Positions 31,136 through 43,404 of a stretch of 64,000 nucleotides of DNA are shown here, in pieces. The stretch spans positions 73,752,969 through 73,816,968 of the forward strand of contig OX377205.1 of the NCBI GenBank assembly GCA_947396885.1, written 5' to 3'. Numbering within the stretch: the first letter of the stretch is position 1; the number at the start of each line of letters is the position of its first letter. This stretch comes from Heligmosomoides polygyrus polygyrus (lineage: Eukaryota > Nematoda > Chromadorea > Rhabditida > Heligmosomidae). The translations under genes were made by a program, and so were the position numbers. The notes beneath the pieces were generated by a model, which was given only the letters and a program-made list of their open reading frames with translations, searched no databases and was not told the DNA's origin.

Positions 31136-33440
31136 CTCTCCTAACACGCTTAAATTGCTGTATTTTTGTACTCTGGAACAATCTTTAAGCCACACTATTT
31201 CTTTGAAAAATAAAGGCTTAAGAAAATTTCAAGCAATGTGTTCACTTATAAGGGCATCTCCAAAACAGTTTCAAGAATTTCACACCACATTTCCTTTGGA
31301 CGGAAAGTTATTCTAGTCTTCTCGGAGAGCCTCTAGCGTAATGTGCAAAAAACTCGTTTTAATTTTGAAGACATTTTAGTTCTATTTGAAACGAGTCAAG
31401 CTTGCTTAGAAGAGTGTTGAATTTGATTTGAAAAAAGTTCAGTTTGATCTGAAAATGGTATATTCTACTATGCGGTGATCCATCAATCTGAAACCTTGAC
31501 AAAGGTGAGAACCAGTACTCAAGAAATCCGAAGAGAGGAGCAGAAGTGACCGTTGGAGGCGTGACGTACTAAGCGCCGAGGGCGGGCGTAATTACGTTTT
31601 ACAGTTATCGTAGTTACTTTTAATAACATAGTAATCACGCCGTGTCGATTAAAAATCATACTCTATAATAACGTGCTAAGCGCTATGTCATACTATCGAT
31701 CAGTGCCGCCGCAGAAAATGGTCATCAAATAGGGGAAAATTCGGGGTGAAAATGGGGGAAACTACGGCAGGAAAATAGCGAAAAATACCCGAACGTTTTC
31801 TCACTGCCTGGGAACTTCAGCCCTGGAGTAAAGGCGGTCGCTGAACACGAACCTAGGGTTCGCTTTTGAAGTATCGCCATCAATCGATATTTATCAAATT
31901 ACGGGTCGCGAAAATGGCGGAAAATACCCGGACGTCTTCTACCTGCCTGAAAACTATAGCCCTGGGGAGAGTCGAAGTTGCTGAACACGAATCTGAAGTC
32001 CGTTTTTGAAGTATCGATCGCCGTCAATCGATACTGATCAAACTATCGATTTTTTGTGGATATCGTCCAGGCGGTCCGAAACTTTAGCCCTGGGATAGTC
32101 GAGTCGATCAACACGAATCTGAAGTTCGCTTTTGAAGTATCGATCGCCATCATTCGATATTGATCAAATTACGGTGCGAGAAAATAGCTGAAAATACCCA
32201 GACGCCTTCTGAGTATCAGGGGAGCGCGCAAATTTGAGGCACGCCGATAAGCGTGACGGCGCACTTGTTAGCCATAAATTCGCGGAAAATAGCCCAACAA
32301 ATAAGAAAAAATATCCGGATTTGACTAATCACGGTGAAAATCACTCACAAGGTGTAGAATACTTGCAAAGAACGTTCGTCTGGATTGAGAAAACCCTGTC
32401 ACAGACGTCATGCAACGGTTACCGAAATAAGAAGGCGTGCTACAGACGTCGTAGTGCGTAACGAGTGCACGGACTCAGAAGACATGCTATGGATGTCGTA
32501 TGGGCTTCAAATCAGTTGAAAAACTTCGATCGGACTGCCAATATCGATTGATATTATTGAGTCGTGCTTGACGCTGACCTTCCCATTGTTTGTTCGTCTG
32601 AAAATGACGTTTAGGGTACTGCCTCACCGCTGCAGCTTGTCCCGTACGGATTTTTTCGTTCAACTTGGGTTCCTGTGATCGTGGAAAAGTGAGAGTCCTT
32701 CGTTCTGACAGAAAGGCTTTTCGGCAAATGAGCGAATTCGATCAAGCGCTCATCATCCATTGAGAATATCGATTTTTGTCTGACGTTGTCGTGACTTTCG
32801 CCACGACTCTTGAAGGACGCAGAGTCTCTGCGCCCTCTTGGTCCCGTGGCCCACGCCTGTCGAATACTCAGCCTCGATTCGCTGCGACGAAGTATGAACG
32901 CACGCGCGGGCGCCACTTCTCCCGTCTGCCGCCGCCCCGGACGGTCGTGTCCGATCGCCGTCCTCTCTCGTCAACATCCGCTGCGCGTCACGAAGTCTGG
33001 AGCGAGCCGATTCCAGCGCAGGGCCGAGGAAGAGGAGGATCTACCCTGGCATGAACGCCAGGAGGAGGTAACCGCAGGTGCGAGACGAGGAGCACCGCCT
33101 CGTGGACACACGCCCCAGGCAGGACCTCATCGGACCCAAGCGGGCTGCTGTCGGGGATTCCCCTAATGAGTGTAAGCGGGAGGTTGCGTGACTTGTAGTC
33201 ATGTGTGTCTTAAGAAGCAGTAATGTGTAGTATAGTAAATCTGTATATCTATCTTATGTCTGCGGGAGTTGCGTGAAGACCGGTGAATACCGTCATCTTT
33301 ATTGATCGCAATACTATCATACTCTATAATAACGGGCTAAGCGATTAGCCATGGAGCACGTCAAAAAATAGGGGCGGAAACATCAGGGGCTGAAACATCA
33401 GGGGCGCTAAAATAGCAGAAAATACCCAGACGCCTTCTAC

Positions 33441-33660
33441 GTGCCTGACGTGCCTGACGATGCCGTAGACGTGCCGAACACGTCGGCAAGCATGCCTGAC
33501 GATGCCGTAGACGTGCCGAACACGTCGGCAACCCTGCATGGCGAAACGTAGACGTGCCGAACACGTCGGCAACCGTGCCTGGCGATGCCGTGGACGTGCC
33601 GAACACGTCGGCAACCGTGCATGGAGAGTCGTAGACGTGCCGAACACGTCGGCAACCGTG
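33441..33660. repeat. 42-bp minisatellite, about five units
   Basis: Five units of about 40-42 bp share GTAGACGTGCCGAACACGTC followed by GGCAA. Each unit holds an imperfect palindrome (GACGTG...CACGTC). Related single motifs occur at about 35290-35400, so the same sequence seeds other parts of the repeat field. Confidence 0.85.
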
Positions 33661-33905
33661 GGAAGTTAGATGATCATCGACGGGAGGCGTTCACACCAGG
33701 GGAGGCACTTGATATCGATTGATATTATCGATTTTTCTGTGGGTGTGGTGCGAGCGCCCTGAAACATCAACCCTGGGGTAGTCGAGGTCGCTGAACACGA
33801 ATCTGAAGTCGACCAATCGATATCGATCGATATTATCGCTTTTTCTGCGGATGTCGTTTTGGCGATCGGAAATTTCAGTCCTAGGGATATCGTGGTTGGT
33901 GAATA

Positions 33906-34198
33906 AGGATAAAGGATAAAGGACGGCGTTACTCAATCCCTACTGGGATGCGCCAGCGCATTCTACTTCTACGGGATGTCGTGGGGGCGACATGAATGCG
34001 TATTTGGCCATACAATGACTTGCGGTGGCCAGCCGATGAACAAGTCAGCGCTCTATCCTTCCCAGACAAGTCTGGTACCAATTCACCGACCCCGGAGGGA
34101 TGGAAGGCTTGGTTGTCCTGGGCGGGAAATCCGAACCAGGAACCTGGTATCGGGTGCACGCGACAGTCGCGCCTCCTCCGACTGCGCTACACGCGCCC
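33906..34198 (-). mobile_element. tRNA-derived SINE with 12-bp target duplication
   Basis: A 293-bp minus-strand copy, about as long as the one at 24816-25110. The flanks repeat GGTTGGTGAATA (33894-33905 and 34199-34210). It has split one unit of the surrounding satellite repeat. The tail is ATCCTTTATCC on the minus strand. Confidence 0.88.
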
Positions 34199-34795
34199 GG
34201 TTGGTGAATACAACTCTGAATCCCGTTATTGAAGTGTCGAGTGCCTTCATTCCATTTTGAGCCGCATTTGCGATTTGTTTGTGGATGTCTTTCTTGCAGT
34301 CCGATTTCCGCCCCTGGGCTACTCGACGTCACTGAACTCTAATCTGAAGTTCATTTTTGAAGTGTCGGTCGCTATCAATCGATATCGACCCGTGTTATCG
34401 ACTTTTTGTGGATATCCTTCTTTCGGTCTGAAACTTCCCTCCCGGGGTAGTCGAGGTCGCTGAATGCGAGGGCAAAGTCCCTTTCTGAAGTGTCGAGCGC
34501 CATCAATCCAGATTGAGCCGTATTATCGATTTTTTTGTGGATATCTTTCTTGCTCCCCGCCCCTGGGTTAATCGACGTCACTGAACTCGGATCTGAAGTT
34601 TATTTTTGAAGTATCGGTCGCTATCAATCGATATCGCTATCAATCGGCATTACCGTTTTTTGTGTAGTAAAGGCGCTGTTACCCTACCAAAATCCGGGTT
34701 TGAATAACGCGCCATGTGCGGTTACACTCTTTAACGTGCAGTGTGCCTTGGTGCGTGAAGTTTCGAAAACCATGCTGAATATCGATTTTTCTGTG

Positions 34796-34885
34796 GATAT
34801 CCTTCTTGCGGACCGGTACTTCCGTCCTGGGGTAGTCGACATCGACTACCCCAGGACGGAAGTACCGGACCGCAAGAAGGATATC
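34796..34885. repeat. Foldback of a satellite unit, nearly no spacer
   Basis: Arms of about 44-45 nt (34796-34839 and 34841-34885) differ at one or two positions and meet almost directly at GTCGAC/ATCGAC. The sequence is part of the surrounding satellite unit, duplicated in inverted orientation. Confidence 0.85.
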
Positions 34886-35399
34886 GCCATCAATCAATTT
34901 GGGCTATATTATCGATTTTTTGTGTGGATTTAGTTAGTGGGCGGAGGGGAATAGGGGGAGGGGGTGAATTACGGCACGAAAACACGAAAATAGCGAAAAA
35001 TACCCAGACGTCTTCTCCCTGCCTGGGAACGTCTGCCCTGGAGGTGGTCGAAGTCTCTAAACACAAATCTGAAATTCGCTTTTGAAATATCGATCGCCAT
35101 CAATGGATATTGATAAAGCTATAGATTTTTTGTGGATGTCGTCTAGGCGGTTTAAAACTTCAGTCCTGGAGGCAGTCGAGGTCACTCAACACTAATCTGA
35201 AATTCGTTTTTGAAGTATTGATTACCATCAATCGATACTGATCAAGTTACCGAGCGCGAAAAATACTCAGACGTCTTCTACGTGCCACTGATTTAGAAGA
35301 CGTGCGGAATACGTCGCGTACTTGCCTGGGACTCAAAGGACGTGCCAAAGGCTTCGCTCAGCGTGTTTGGGGATTCAGATAGACGTGCCGAAAACGTCG

Positions 35400-36390
35400 T
35401 CCGCTGAGGGTGGATCAGCGAGGGGCACCAGTAGCAGTAATGGGGACGGTTTCAATAGGGGAAGACCAGTAGTGGGGAACCAATAGATCGCCCTATCACA
35501 CCATATACTATACGTACTGCGAGCCTTTTGTACTCCTAGGTAGGAAAGAAAGCTGTGCAAGTAGAGCAGTTAACTTGATGTGATTCTCCTTAGCTTAGTG
35601 ATACTACAACATCGCGCGAAGCGCGCAAGTGCGAGGAACGCCGATAGGCGTGACGGAGCACTTGTGTTATAGAAGGGAAAGGTGCAGAGACGTGCGGGAG
35701 AGTAGGCGCAGAGTCGTAGGCGCCAGGGAGCTAAAGTCCATCGCAGTTCCGTGCCAATGGTTCGGCTGGGGCAGCAGGGCCCTACGTAGTTGGTGCCGCG
35801 CGGCTGGAAAGGAAAGAGCATTAGCGTGCTGTAAGTCCCCACCGATCTGCCACACACATGGTCTCGGGTCTAGACCACCGTTACCGATGCCGGTGGCAGC
35901 TCGGGGCACGACAGACGTTGATCGCTTGGGGATGACTGAACGGGCTTGCAGTCATTCTGTAACTAGAGGGAAGCAGAAGGCCGTGCTGTAGGGAATCAGG
36001 AGGGCGTCGAACTACCTAAGGGACGAAATCACGGTTTAACACAAACAACGTCACTGAACGGTCTGGAGAGGATGTTTGGTTGATCCTATGGAGGGGGACG
36101 TACATGAGTTCATGCCGCGAATACGTCCTGATAATCATAGCAGCGTGGAAGATTTTAAAATTAGAAAATCGGTTTCGAACTGCTAGGGAGCGAAGCGAGC
36201 TGCAGAGGAAGGGCAGTTCCCTTAAAGTGATCTTACCAGAAGGGATTCAGAGCGATCGGACGGACCTATGACAACGGTGACGTTGGCAGGATTTTTCACT
36301 ACGGGACTAGTGGAAACTAGAATTACAATCGCCCACAGCAACTCTGAAAAAAAGTTGTGGGCGAAAATCCAAACTTTGCGAAGTATGACA
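35400..36390. other. Unexplained sequence between satellite and RTE
   Basis: GC-rich at 35600-36000, with an open plus frame (35629-35991) that shows no domain. A block near 35635 (ACGCCGATAGGCGTGACGGA) is repeated from about 32240, linking this part to the satellite field. Confidence 0.35.
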
Positions 36391-36393
36391 GGT

Positions 36394-36838
36394 TCAGGGC
36401 CGCGAGATCGGCTCTTGGGTTGCGTCTTTGTTTTGCATTATTGTAGGCCACTGCTCTCTTCCCAGATAGACGTAGGAATCGACCTGTTGTAGAGCGACTC
36501 CATTTAATCTTACGAGTCCCGTGTCACACCACTGGATGACCATAAATTGCGTTTTGGACATATTCATGTCCAATGCGATCTTCACACCTGCCACATTGAG
36601 CTCGTTCAGCATCTCCTCGACTTCTGCCGTACTGGTAGAGATGAGAACAATATCGTCAGCGAAGCGAAGGTTGCTGGTCCATTTCCCGTCCACAAGGTGG
36701 CCTTTATCGTCCCAGTTCAAGTACTTCATGGTATCCTGGAGTGCTGCTGTTATAGCTTAGGAGAAATTGTGTCTCCCTGCCGTACTCCTTTCCCGATAGG
36801 AATTTTAAGCTTTAGATCGAACAGCTGGATGGTGGTTA
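36394..36838 (-). mobile_element. RTE-type LINE fragment (RT palm)
   Basis: The minus strand reads IPIGKGVRQGDTISP-like sequence near 36790 in broken frame, then TAALQDTMKYLNWDDKG, LRFADDIVLIST (about 36645), MNMSKTQFMVI and DSYVYLG. This is the catalytic palm of an RTE reverse transcriptase, of a subfamily different from the copies at 1301-2605 and 4855-7125. It is truncated on both sides. Confidence 0.82.
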
Positions 36839-36871
36839 TTTATTTATTTATTTATTAATACATCCATAGGG

Positions 36872-38166
36872 GCGCGTGTAGCGCAGTCGGAGGCGCGACT
36901 GGCGCGTGCACCCGATACCAGGTTCCTGGTTCGGATTTCCCGCCCAGGCCAACCAAGCCTTCCATCCCTCCGGGGTCGGTGAATTGGTACCAGGATCGTA
37001 TTTAAAGATACAAAACGGGAGCGACAGCGGTCGCGCGCGGCGGCGCCTGGCGCGTTGCCAGCTCTGTCGGCCTGCCGCAATTCTCGCATTGGATCACGTC
37101 AGTATGCTTCCTACTGGCATCTGGATTGTAGGGAAAGGCAGGCGATCCACTTTAAAACAGAACAAGCCGTTAGTGATATGACTTAGCTGAGCAAAATGTC
37201 ACATATCAAGGAAGTTAAACATTGTTTGTGCCCATTTACCTGCTTCACTTCTGAAGGAGCGTTGAACTCGAGATTATCGTGAAACTTATGCCCAAGATAT
37301 ACAGTGCATGGCCTAGAATGGCATGCTATTAAGGCTAGTTAAGTATATTTAACAGAGTATATTTTCACCCTCCTCTTTCGCCTCAGAGTTCTGTGCCAGT
37401 AGCCCATTGGCGAAGGTCGCTCACAGAACCTTGTATCACATTTAAGGTTCATTCTTCGTAGGGAAGCGCCTTCGATTCGTTGAACCCCATCGATCCTTGG
37501 TATCCCGAGAGGGGTGTGGATGATCTAACTTACCCGTTTTAAGCCACCTTTCCGGTGTACAGCAGGCACCAGCCCACTTAGTACCGTAATTTCTTAGGTT
37601 TCATATCCGCAGATCCGTTTACGTTCCCTTCCCCTCCTCCTTTCCGCCGCGCTCGAAGCCTTTCCTTCCTGGCCAAGCGCATGAAATGCACGAGTGTTCA
37701 AAGAAGCAGTACAGTTGCCGCCACTGGCCTTTTCCTCTCTGGGGCCGTATGCTCGTGTTCCCCCGTTGGGGGAAAATCAATCAATATCAGCATATCTCAT
37801 CACACCCCGATCCCCCATCGGGGGAGACTCGGGGCAGACGAGCATACGGCCTCTGGAAGCTGCCTCTCCGATGACTCAGCATACCCGGGGGCGAGCTGCC
37901 CCGTAATCGGCCGACGGAGCTGGCAACGCGCCAGGCGCCGCCGCGCGCGACCGCTGTCGCTCCCATTTTGTATCTTTAAATACGATCTTGGTAACAGACT
38001 TGTCTGGGAAGGATAAAGCACTGACTTGTTCATCGGCTGGCCACCGCAAGTCATTGTATGGCCAAATACGCATTCATGTCGCCTCCACGACATCCCGTAG
38101 AAGTAGAACGCGCTGGCGCATCCCAGAAGGGATTGAGTAACGCCGTCCTTTATCCTTTATCCTTTA
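36872..38166 (+). mobile_element. tRNA-derived SINE, split by a MULE-like insertion
   Basis: The left part is 36872-36993, with head GGCGCGTGTAGCGCAGTCGG (A-box like) and CTGGTTCGGATTTCCCGCCC (B-box like). The right part runs from about 37988 to 38166 and ends in CCTTTATCCTTTATCC. Together they make a SINE of about 300 bp. The flanks repeat TTAATACATCCATAGGG (36855-36871 and 38167-38183), a long target-site duplication. The target is next to a (TTTA)n tract, the likely tail of the minus-strand CR1-like element to the right. Confidence 0.88.
36994..37987. mobile_element. MULE-like non-autonomous DNA element, 79-bp TIRs
   Basis: A 994-bp insertion begins with GATCGTATTTAAAGATACAA and ends with its complement. 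The TIRs (36994-37072 and 37909-37987) are 79 nt with about two mismatches. The flanks are TTGGTACCAG (36984-36993) and TTGGTAACAG (37988-37997), a 10-bp target duplication with one change. Long TIRs with 9-11-bp duplications are the pattern of Mutator-like elements. No transposase is encoded. The interior has an inner inverted repeat (GCCGTATGCTCGT near 37745 and its complement near 37838) and a segment shared with about 7935-7985. Confidence 0.75.
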
Positions 38167-38183
38167 TTAATACATCCATAGGG

Positions 38184-41100
38184 ATGTGCCAACAACGATC
38201 GAGAACAGGCCGCGATGAAATTGCTCGGAATAAACACGAATAGGAAAAAAACTCAGAACTCAACCTACAAACAGCGAAAGCACTGAAAAAGCTATCGAAA
38301 ACATTGGGGAAAGGCCCACCATCTGTGAACCTGCGCATCTGTGAAGGAGAAAATAACCAGAGAAGGTAGGACAACCAACCCACAAGTAACATGATCACTG
38401 CAGAAAATCAGACGAGCTTGCCCATAGTATACTATGGTGTCATTACGCACCTCAAAAAAGAAAAAAAAACAACGGCATAATAAGTGCTATATAGTGCCTA
38501 CGAATGAGCCGTACTATCCATAGGCCAGTTGCATATGTATGAGAGACAGTACTTTTGCCTGTTGCCTGTAACAAGCTGTCAAAAACTGGCAGTATTATTA
38601 TGATAGTGATCCTGAGGCACATGAAGATCTGCAGTAAATAAACCATTTCAAAGTGATGGTGCTCCAGACCCCTATAGAACTAAAACCACGGCAAAGTGGC
38701 TGATCGAAAAATGTAGTAAAACATGGAAACCAATAGGTGTTTAACAAACCCAACCCTGATACCTCACATCGCGCTCATTCACCGACAGTATCACCATTTC
38801 CTCACAGCCCCTACAAACAAAAACACGAAGAGAGGGCACCAAGAAATGCAGAACATATGTATGAAGAAGGAAACCCAACTCCTTCAAGGCAGAGAAAACA
38901 ATCATTGTCAAGTTGAGAGTACACATATAGCAGTTCATCCTGAATCAGAAAAGGCAGAAAATAGACGCGAACATATTCATGACTATCAAGCTGTAATGAT
39001 AAATAGATCTGGAGTACTAAGCCTTCGAAAGTTTAGCCTTAAGAATAATCAGCCATCCCTGAGCATCTTAGATGATTTGAGTCCACAACACAGCCGCAAC
39101 CTGAATCATAGGTCTCATCAAATACTCAAAAATATTAGGAAATGGAACAACTTTCCTCATTTTTCGCCAAACAAGCAGTGCAACAGAGACATAGGGTAGG
39201 TTAGTCAGCATAAGCCAACTGGCAGCTCAGAAGGAGAAAGACTGTTAATTTTTGGCCAAGGAAAAGTGATCCCACAGTATGGTGTAGCCGTAATACACGT
39301 CGATCGAGACTGTAAAAAAATGCTGAAATCCTTTAAAAGTAAAAATCTTGGGCATTCAATAACGAAAGGATATTAATTGTCTTCGGTCTGCTTTTAAATA
39401 TCGAGAGACTCGGAGACATAAGCACATCATGGGGCAACATTGGCAACCAACGCGCAGTCCAATAGAAAAACGAGTTGTAAATTTTGAACCAACACTTATT
39501 TTTAAGAGGTTTGTGGTCAATTACAAAACTTATTGTCCGACCGCGAGTGAGTCTAAACACTCAATACTTGCTGGTTTTAATCTTTACTTCCATGCGTAAG
39601 ATACATCCATGCGAAAACAAAGGACCAAATCATGTTGCACTCTCCTATACAAAAAGCTTTTTAGCCCAAAGATTCTCAATCTAGACGAATAGTTGGGTAA
39701 AGGGCTATGACCACTCAAGTTATGTGTTTTATACATTAGAATTCGGGTGAACGTTTGTTGAACCTTTTCGATCTGCCTTTGAAGTTTTCTATTCCCATGA
39801 AGGTTCCAAACCTGAGGGAGCACATAAGCCTGATATGGTCTCAGAAAGATCCTTTCATGATTGGAGTGTATGTTTCGAAAGATAAAAAATACTACTAAAG
39901 ACCTTACGAACAATGCTATTAAAATGTGGCCGGAAATCAAATGGACTCTTATATTCAACACCTAGGTATCGTACTTCACTGCAACTCTTGATAGCAATGT
40001 CAGAGTATTTGTACTGCGGCGACTGATTACACCCTATGTGCAAAACTTATGTTTTTGACAGATTAACGGGGAGATTCCAGAATTTAGTCCACTCCATTAA
40101 TGTGTGTATGGACTCCATATATCTTTATAGCATCGGAATAAGCTGAATTCTTATCGAGGTGTGGGTTTTCAGTTTGTCGGGTAGGTCGAAACAGTAGATG
40201 ATAAAGAAGAGAGGTGATAGTACCCCGCCACTCGGACAAGGATAACGGCTAGAAAAACTATTTTTTACTCTTACCCACATGTGGCGATCTGTCAGATAGG
40301 AGACGAACCAGTTCAGAAGAGCACCATCAATACCGACTTGATTTAACCTCATCAAAAGCTTAGAGTGATTAACTCTTTCGAAAGCTTTTGATAAATCAAA
40401 ATATATGATATCCACGGAAAGATTATCATTCAGAGCAGAACCCCAGTCAAAAGTGCTATCAAGAAATTGAGTTGTAGTAGACGCACCGTTGAGGAAACCA
40501 TGCTGCGTAGATGGCAAGATGTTGCGTTTCTCCAGCCAGCACACAAGTTTCTCACGTATAATTTTTTCCAATATTTTCATTGGCGTTGGAGTGATACTGA
40601 TCGGCCTATAATTTGTCAAAAGACTCGACCTAGAACGTTTTTGAATGGGAGTGACAAGTGCTTCCTTTCACATAGAGGGAACAGTCTCCAACATAAGGGA
40701 TATATTAAAAATCATTGGCAAGGGATTGCAAAGCTGCCGGGCGCATTTTTAAAAACTATCTGCAGTATTCCATCAAAAGACGTTGAGGCAGAGTCTTTTA
40801 AGGCTTTCAGATGCTTAAACACGTCTTCTTCTGTAAAAGTGACGTTGCAGAGACGTTGCAAAGAGTGTTCATTATAAAACATTAGTGGAGCCGGTTCATC
40901 ATTGCCAATGAAAAAAAACACTAGAAAAATAGGCTGTAAGCGATTCTGCTTTTTGGTAGTCAGTTATATACGTATTACCGCAACCATCCTCTAAAGTGGG
41001 AAGACTCACGCTACCTTTGATTTTACAACGGATGTAATCAAACAACTGTCTTGTTGCTGAAGCTCTACCCATCCTTCTTTCGTAGTTCGCAAGAAACTTT

Positions 41101-42620
41101 TTGAGATGAAGAGTGATATCAGAGCAAACCTTCTTATAGATAGGACTAGACGGAGAAGAAAAAAGTTTAGTCCTTTGCTTAGAAAGGTTTTGTATATGAA
41201 TCGGATACTTCACTGTCGTCACCTTTCGAAAGCTAAGAGTAACAAAGTTACTAAAACTATTATACATGCATGATTGAGCAGAACTTTATGTACATGTCAT
41301 TCGTTGATTGAAAGTTTTGGAAGACCGACCACCAGTTAGCAAAGTATTGGTTTTTAGCCGCATAATTCGCCCTAAAAAAGTTAGGCAAAGGTAAACATAG
41401 GAGACGCTCTGCTTTAGAATCACAACAGAATTTAAGTATTCTGTTGTCTGATGTACGAAACGGAGGTAGATAGAGCACAAACGAAATAAACTGCTGTGAA
41501 GTCAAAATCAAATCTAAGATGGCATCTCCGCGAGTAGGCTCAGATACATTTTGGACCACACTGCAGTCATTAAAAAATCTTAGAAATTTTAAAGATGTGG
41601 AGTTTCGAGGCCACTTTCTATCCCAATCACAATCCAAATTAAAATCGCCTATTAAAAATAGTTGAGATTTAGCAGAGCACATGTTGGCCAGCGCCCCTAG
41701 GATCTCATCGTCGTCATATGTAGAAGTGCTTGGCAGTCTGTATATCACGATGTATCTCGTTGTGCAAATAACATCAGGACTTAAAAGATCCAACAGAAAA
41801 TCGGAGCTTGTTTCAGAAACGAAAAATGTTCGTCTCATGCAGAGCGTTTCCTTACACAAACAGCAAACGCCACCTCCTTTACCAGATTTTCCGTCATTTC
41901 GGAAGATAACGAAAGGAAGCCAGCAAGAGTTTCATTATCGCTAACAATATTGGAGAGCCATGTTTCATTTATTAAAACAAGGACTGGATCATTGCTCATA
42001 AGAAAATGGTGGAGATGATGAAGCTTATTCATGATACTTCTAGCATTAAACAAAAAACATTTTAAACCTGTTGCGGCGCCATGACAGAACATCCGTTTTC
42101 CTGATAAGGGTTGGATCTCAAGTATTTCACATTTGTTAAGATCCCTCGATATACAACCCACTCATTACGCTTCGCCTCGCTATTACGGCTTCGAGCTTCC
42201 TGTCGAAACTCGAATTCCTTTCTGCGTTTCTCTGAGGTCATGCTCCTACGTATAAATACGTCCCTAATCTCAGAGGAACGCAGCAATCAAGCATTCAACC
42301 AGTGGCTTTGGACAAGCTTAACTAGCCTAGGGCGAGCAGTATCCAACTTACCATTCTGTGCAGCTCAACGGGACGACACTCTGTTTTCAAGACATCCAAA
42401 GTACTTTCAACTTTTCTTCAAGTTCTTTTTGGCTTAGCGACGGTTTCACAGACTCAGCCGACTCCGGCAGTCCTGCGATTACTAGACTGCGGCCTCTTTT
42501 ATCTGCCTCTATCGCACTCGTTATGTCACCAGGAATTTTTACTTTGACCACCTGAAGCATTTTACTGATTTTAGGGTCCCACTTTGTAAGCCGAACCACT
42601 TCGAAAGTGATTTTAGGGTT
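38184..42620 (-). mobile_element. CR1/Jockey-like LINE, minus strand
   Basis: Domains read in order on the minus strand. An ORF1-like C-terminal part (about 42600-42160) has VYIRRSM-type sequence (DVFIRRSMTSEKRRKEFEF) and NEWVVYRG. The APE endonuclease (about 42161-41260) has FNARSIMNKLHHLHHFL, INETWLSN and LIGDFNLDCDW. A linker follows at 41267-40899. The reverse transcriptase (40921-40125) has NYRPISITPTPMKILEKIIR, QHGFLNGASTTTQF and VDIIYFDLSKAFERVNHSKL. The C-terminal region runs to about 39333 with KLQRQIEKVQQTFTRIL. Frameshifts are present. The region down to 38184 would be the 3' UTR. The (TTTA)n at 36839-36857, now beyond the SINE, fits the original tail. The plus-strand open frame 38723-39199 lies antisense here and shows no motif. 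Confidence 0.78.
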
Positions 42621-42624
42621 TTGG

Positions 42625-43395
42625 TTGAGGTGTTCGAGAAGCATTCGTGGAGAAGTCGGATGAAGGGCAGTGGTATACCAGCATGCACAAGCGCGTTCAG
42701 AATGGCGTTGATCGAACGCTTTCCGATAATCCACGAAGACAAGGACAAGTGGGATGTGGTATTCGCGGCTCCTCTCGATAAGTTATGAGACAGTATGAAT
42801 ATGGTCCATACAGGAGAAATTCTCGCGAAACCCTGATTGCTCCACTGGCTGATACTCATCCAAGCAACGTTTCATGCGGTTAAGCAGAATCTTGGTGAAG
42901 ATCTTGTACACAACCGAGAGAAGACTGATAGGACGGTAGTTTTCGATATCCTCCTCCTGTTGACCTTTTTAAAGATTAGAACTGTTTTCGATTTGTTCCA
43001 TGAGTCCGGAATCTACCAAGGCAAAGGTAGTGGTTGAAGTGCTTGGTGAAAAGTGAACAGAGGGCAATGCCACCCGCAAGAAGGAGATCGGCAGAAATGG
43101 AGGGAGCAGTGCATGGCTTCATCCTTCTGAGCCCCATGAGCAACTTCTGATTCCAGAACGGGAGGTGCTTCCTCAGCTGGTGGCATCAACCATTTCGGGA
43201 CAGTGATGGAAGAACGAAACAGATCTGTGTAGAATTCTTTTAATATGGCTTCCATTGCTCTTCGAGACGTTTGCGTTGCTCCATCCTTATCCTGACATTG
43301 TTGTCTTCTGGTTGCAGGGATCTCTTTTTTAGCGCTTCATGCTTGAGCCTTTCCCAGCGGCTTCTAACAGCTTCAATCTTCTGTAGGCTTGTGTG
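42625..43395 (-). mobile_element. RTE-type LINE fragment (RT fingers)
   Basis: The minus strand has MEAILKEFYTDLFRSS (43255), a broken QSGFRExFS-like segment, then AILNALVHAGIPLPFIRLLH (about 42690) and FSNTSTKT. These are the linker and early RT motifs of an RTE element. The fragment stops where the CR1-like element begins (about 42622), so one inserted in or recombined with the other. Confidence 0.72.
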
Positions 43396-43404
43396 GAGTC
43401 AGTT

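Larger units (their letters stand above)
31657..35290. repeat. Degenerate satellite-like repeat field
   Basis: A block built around TGAAGTATCGATCGCCATCA(ATCGAT) plus the preceding CCTGGGGTAGTCGAGGTCGC and TGAACACGAATCTGAAGT recurs about ten times, near 31865, 32013, 32130, 33806, 34232, 34356, 34485, 34605, 35080 and 35212. Neighbouring copies are about 115-150 bp apart where unbroken. A 26-bp block (CATACTCTATAATAACGTGC...) also repeats at 31657 and 33318. The middle (32600-33170) is GC-rich and open in several frames, but no domain is recognised. A SINE and a minisatellite are embedded. Confidence 0.6.

Noticed and set aside
32776..33166. GC-rich plus frames as a host gene
   Set aside because: Several frames are open at once, no domain is visible and the region sits in a satellite field. 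GC content explains the open length.
33441..33660. CRISPR array
   Set aside because: The units are contiguous minisatellite repeats without unique spacers, in a eukaryotic genome.
38723..39199. Plus-strand open frame of 158 codons
   Set aside because: It lies antisense in what is probably the 3' UTR of a CR1-like LINE. No domain, start context or splice support.
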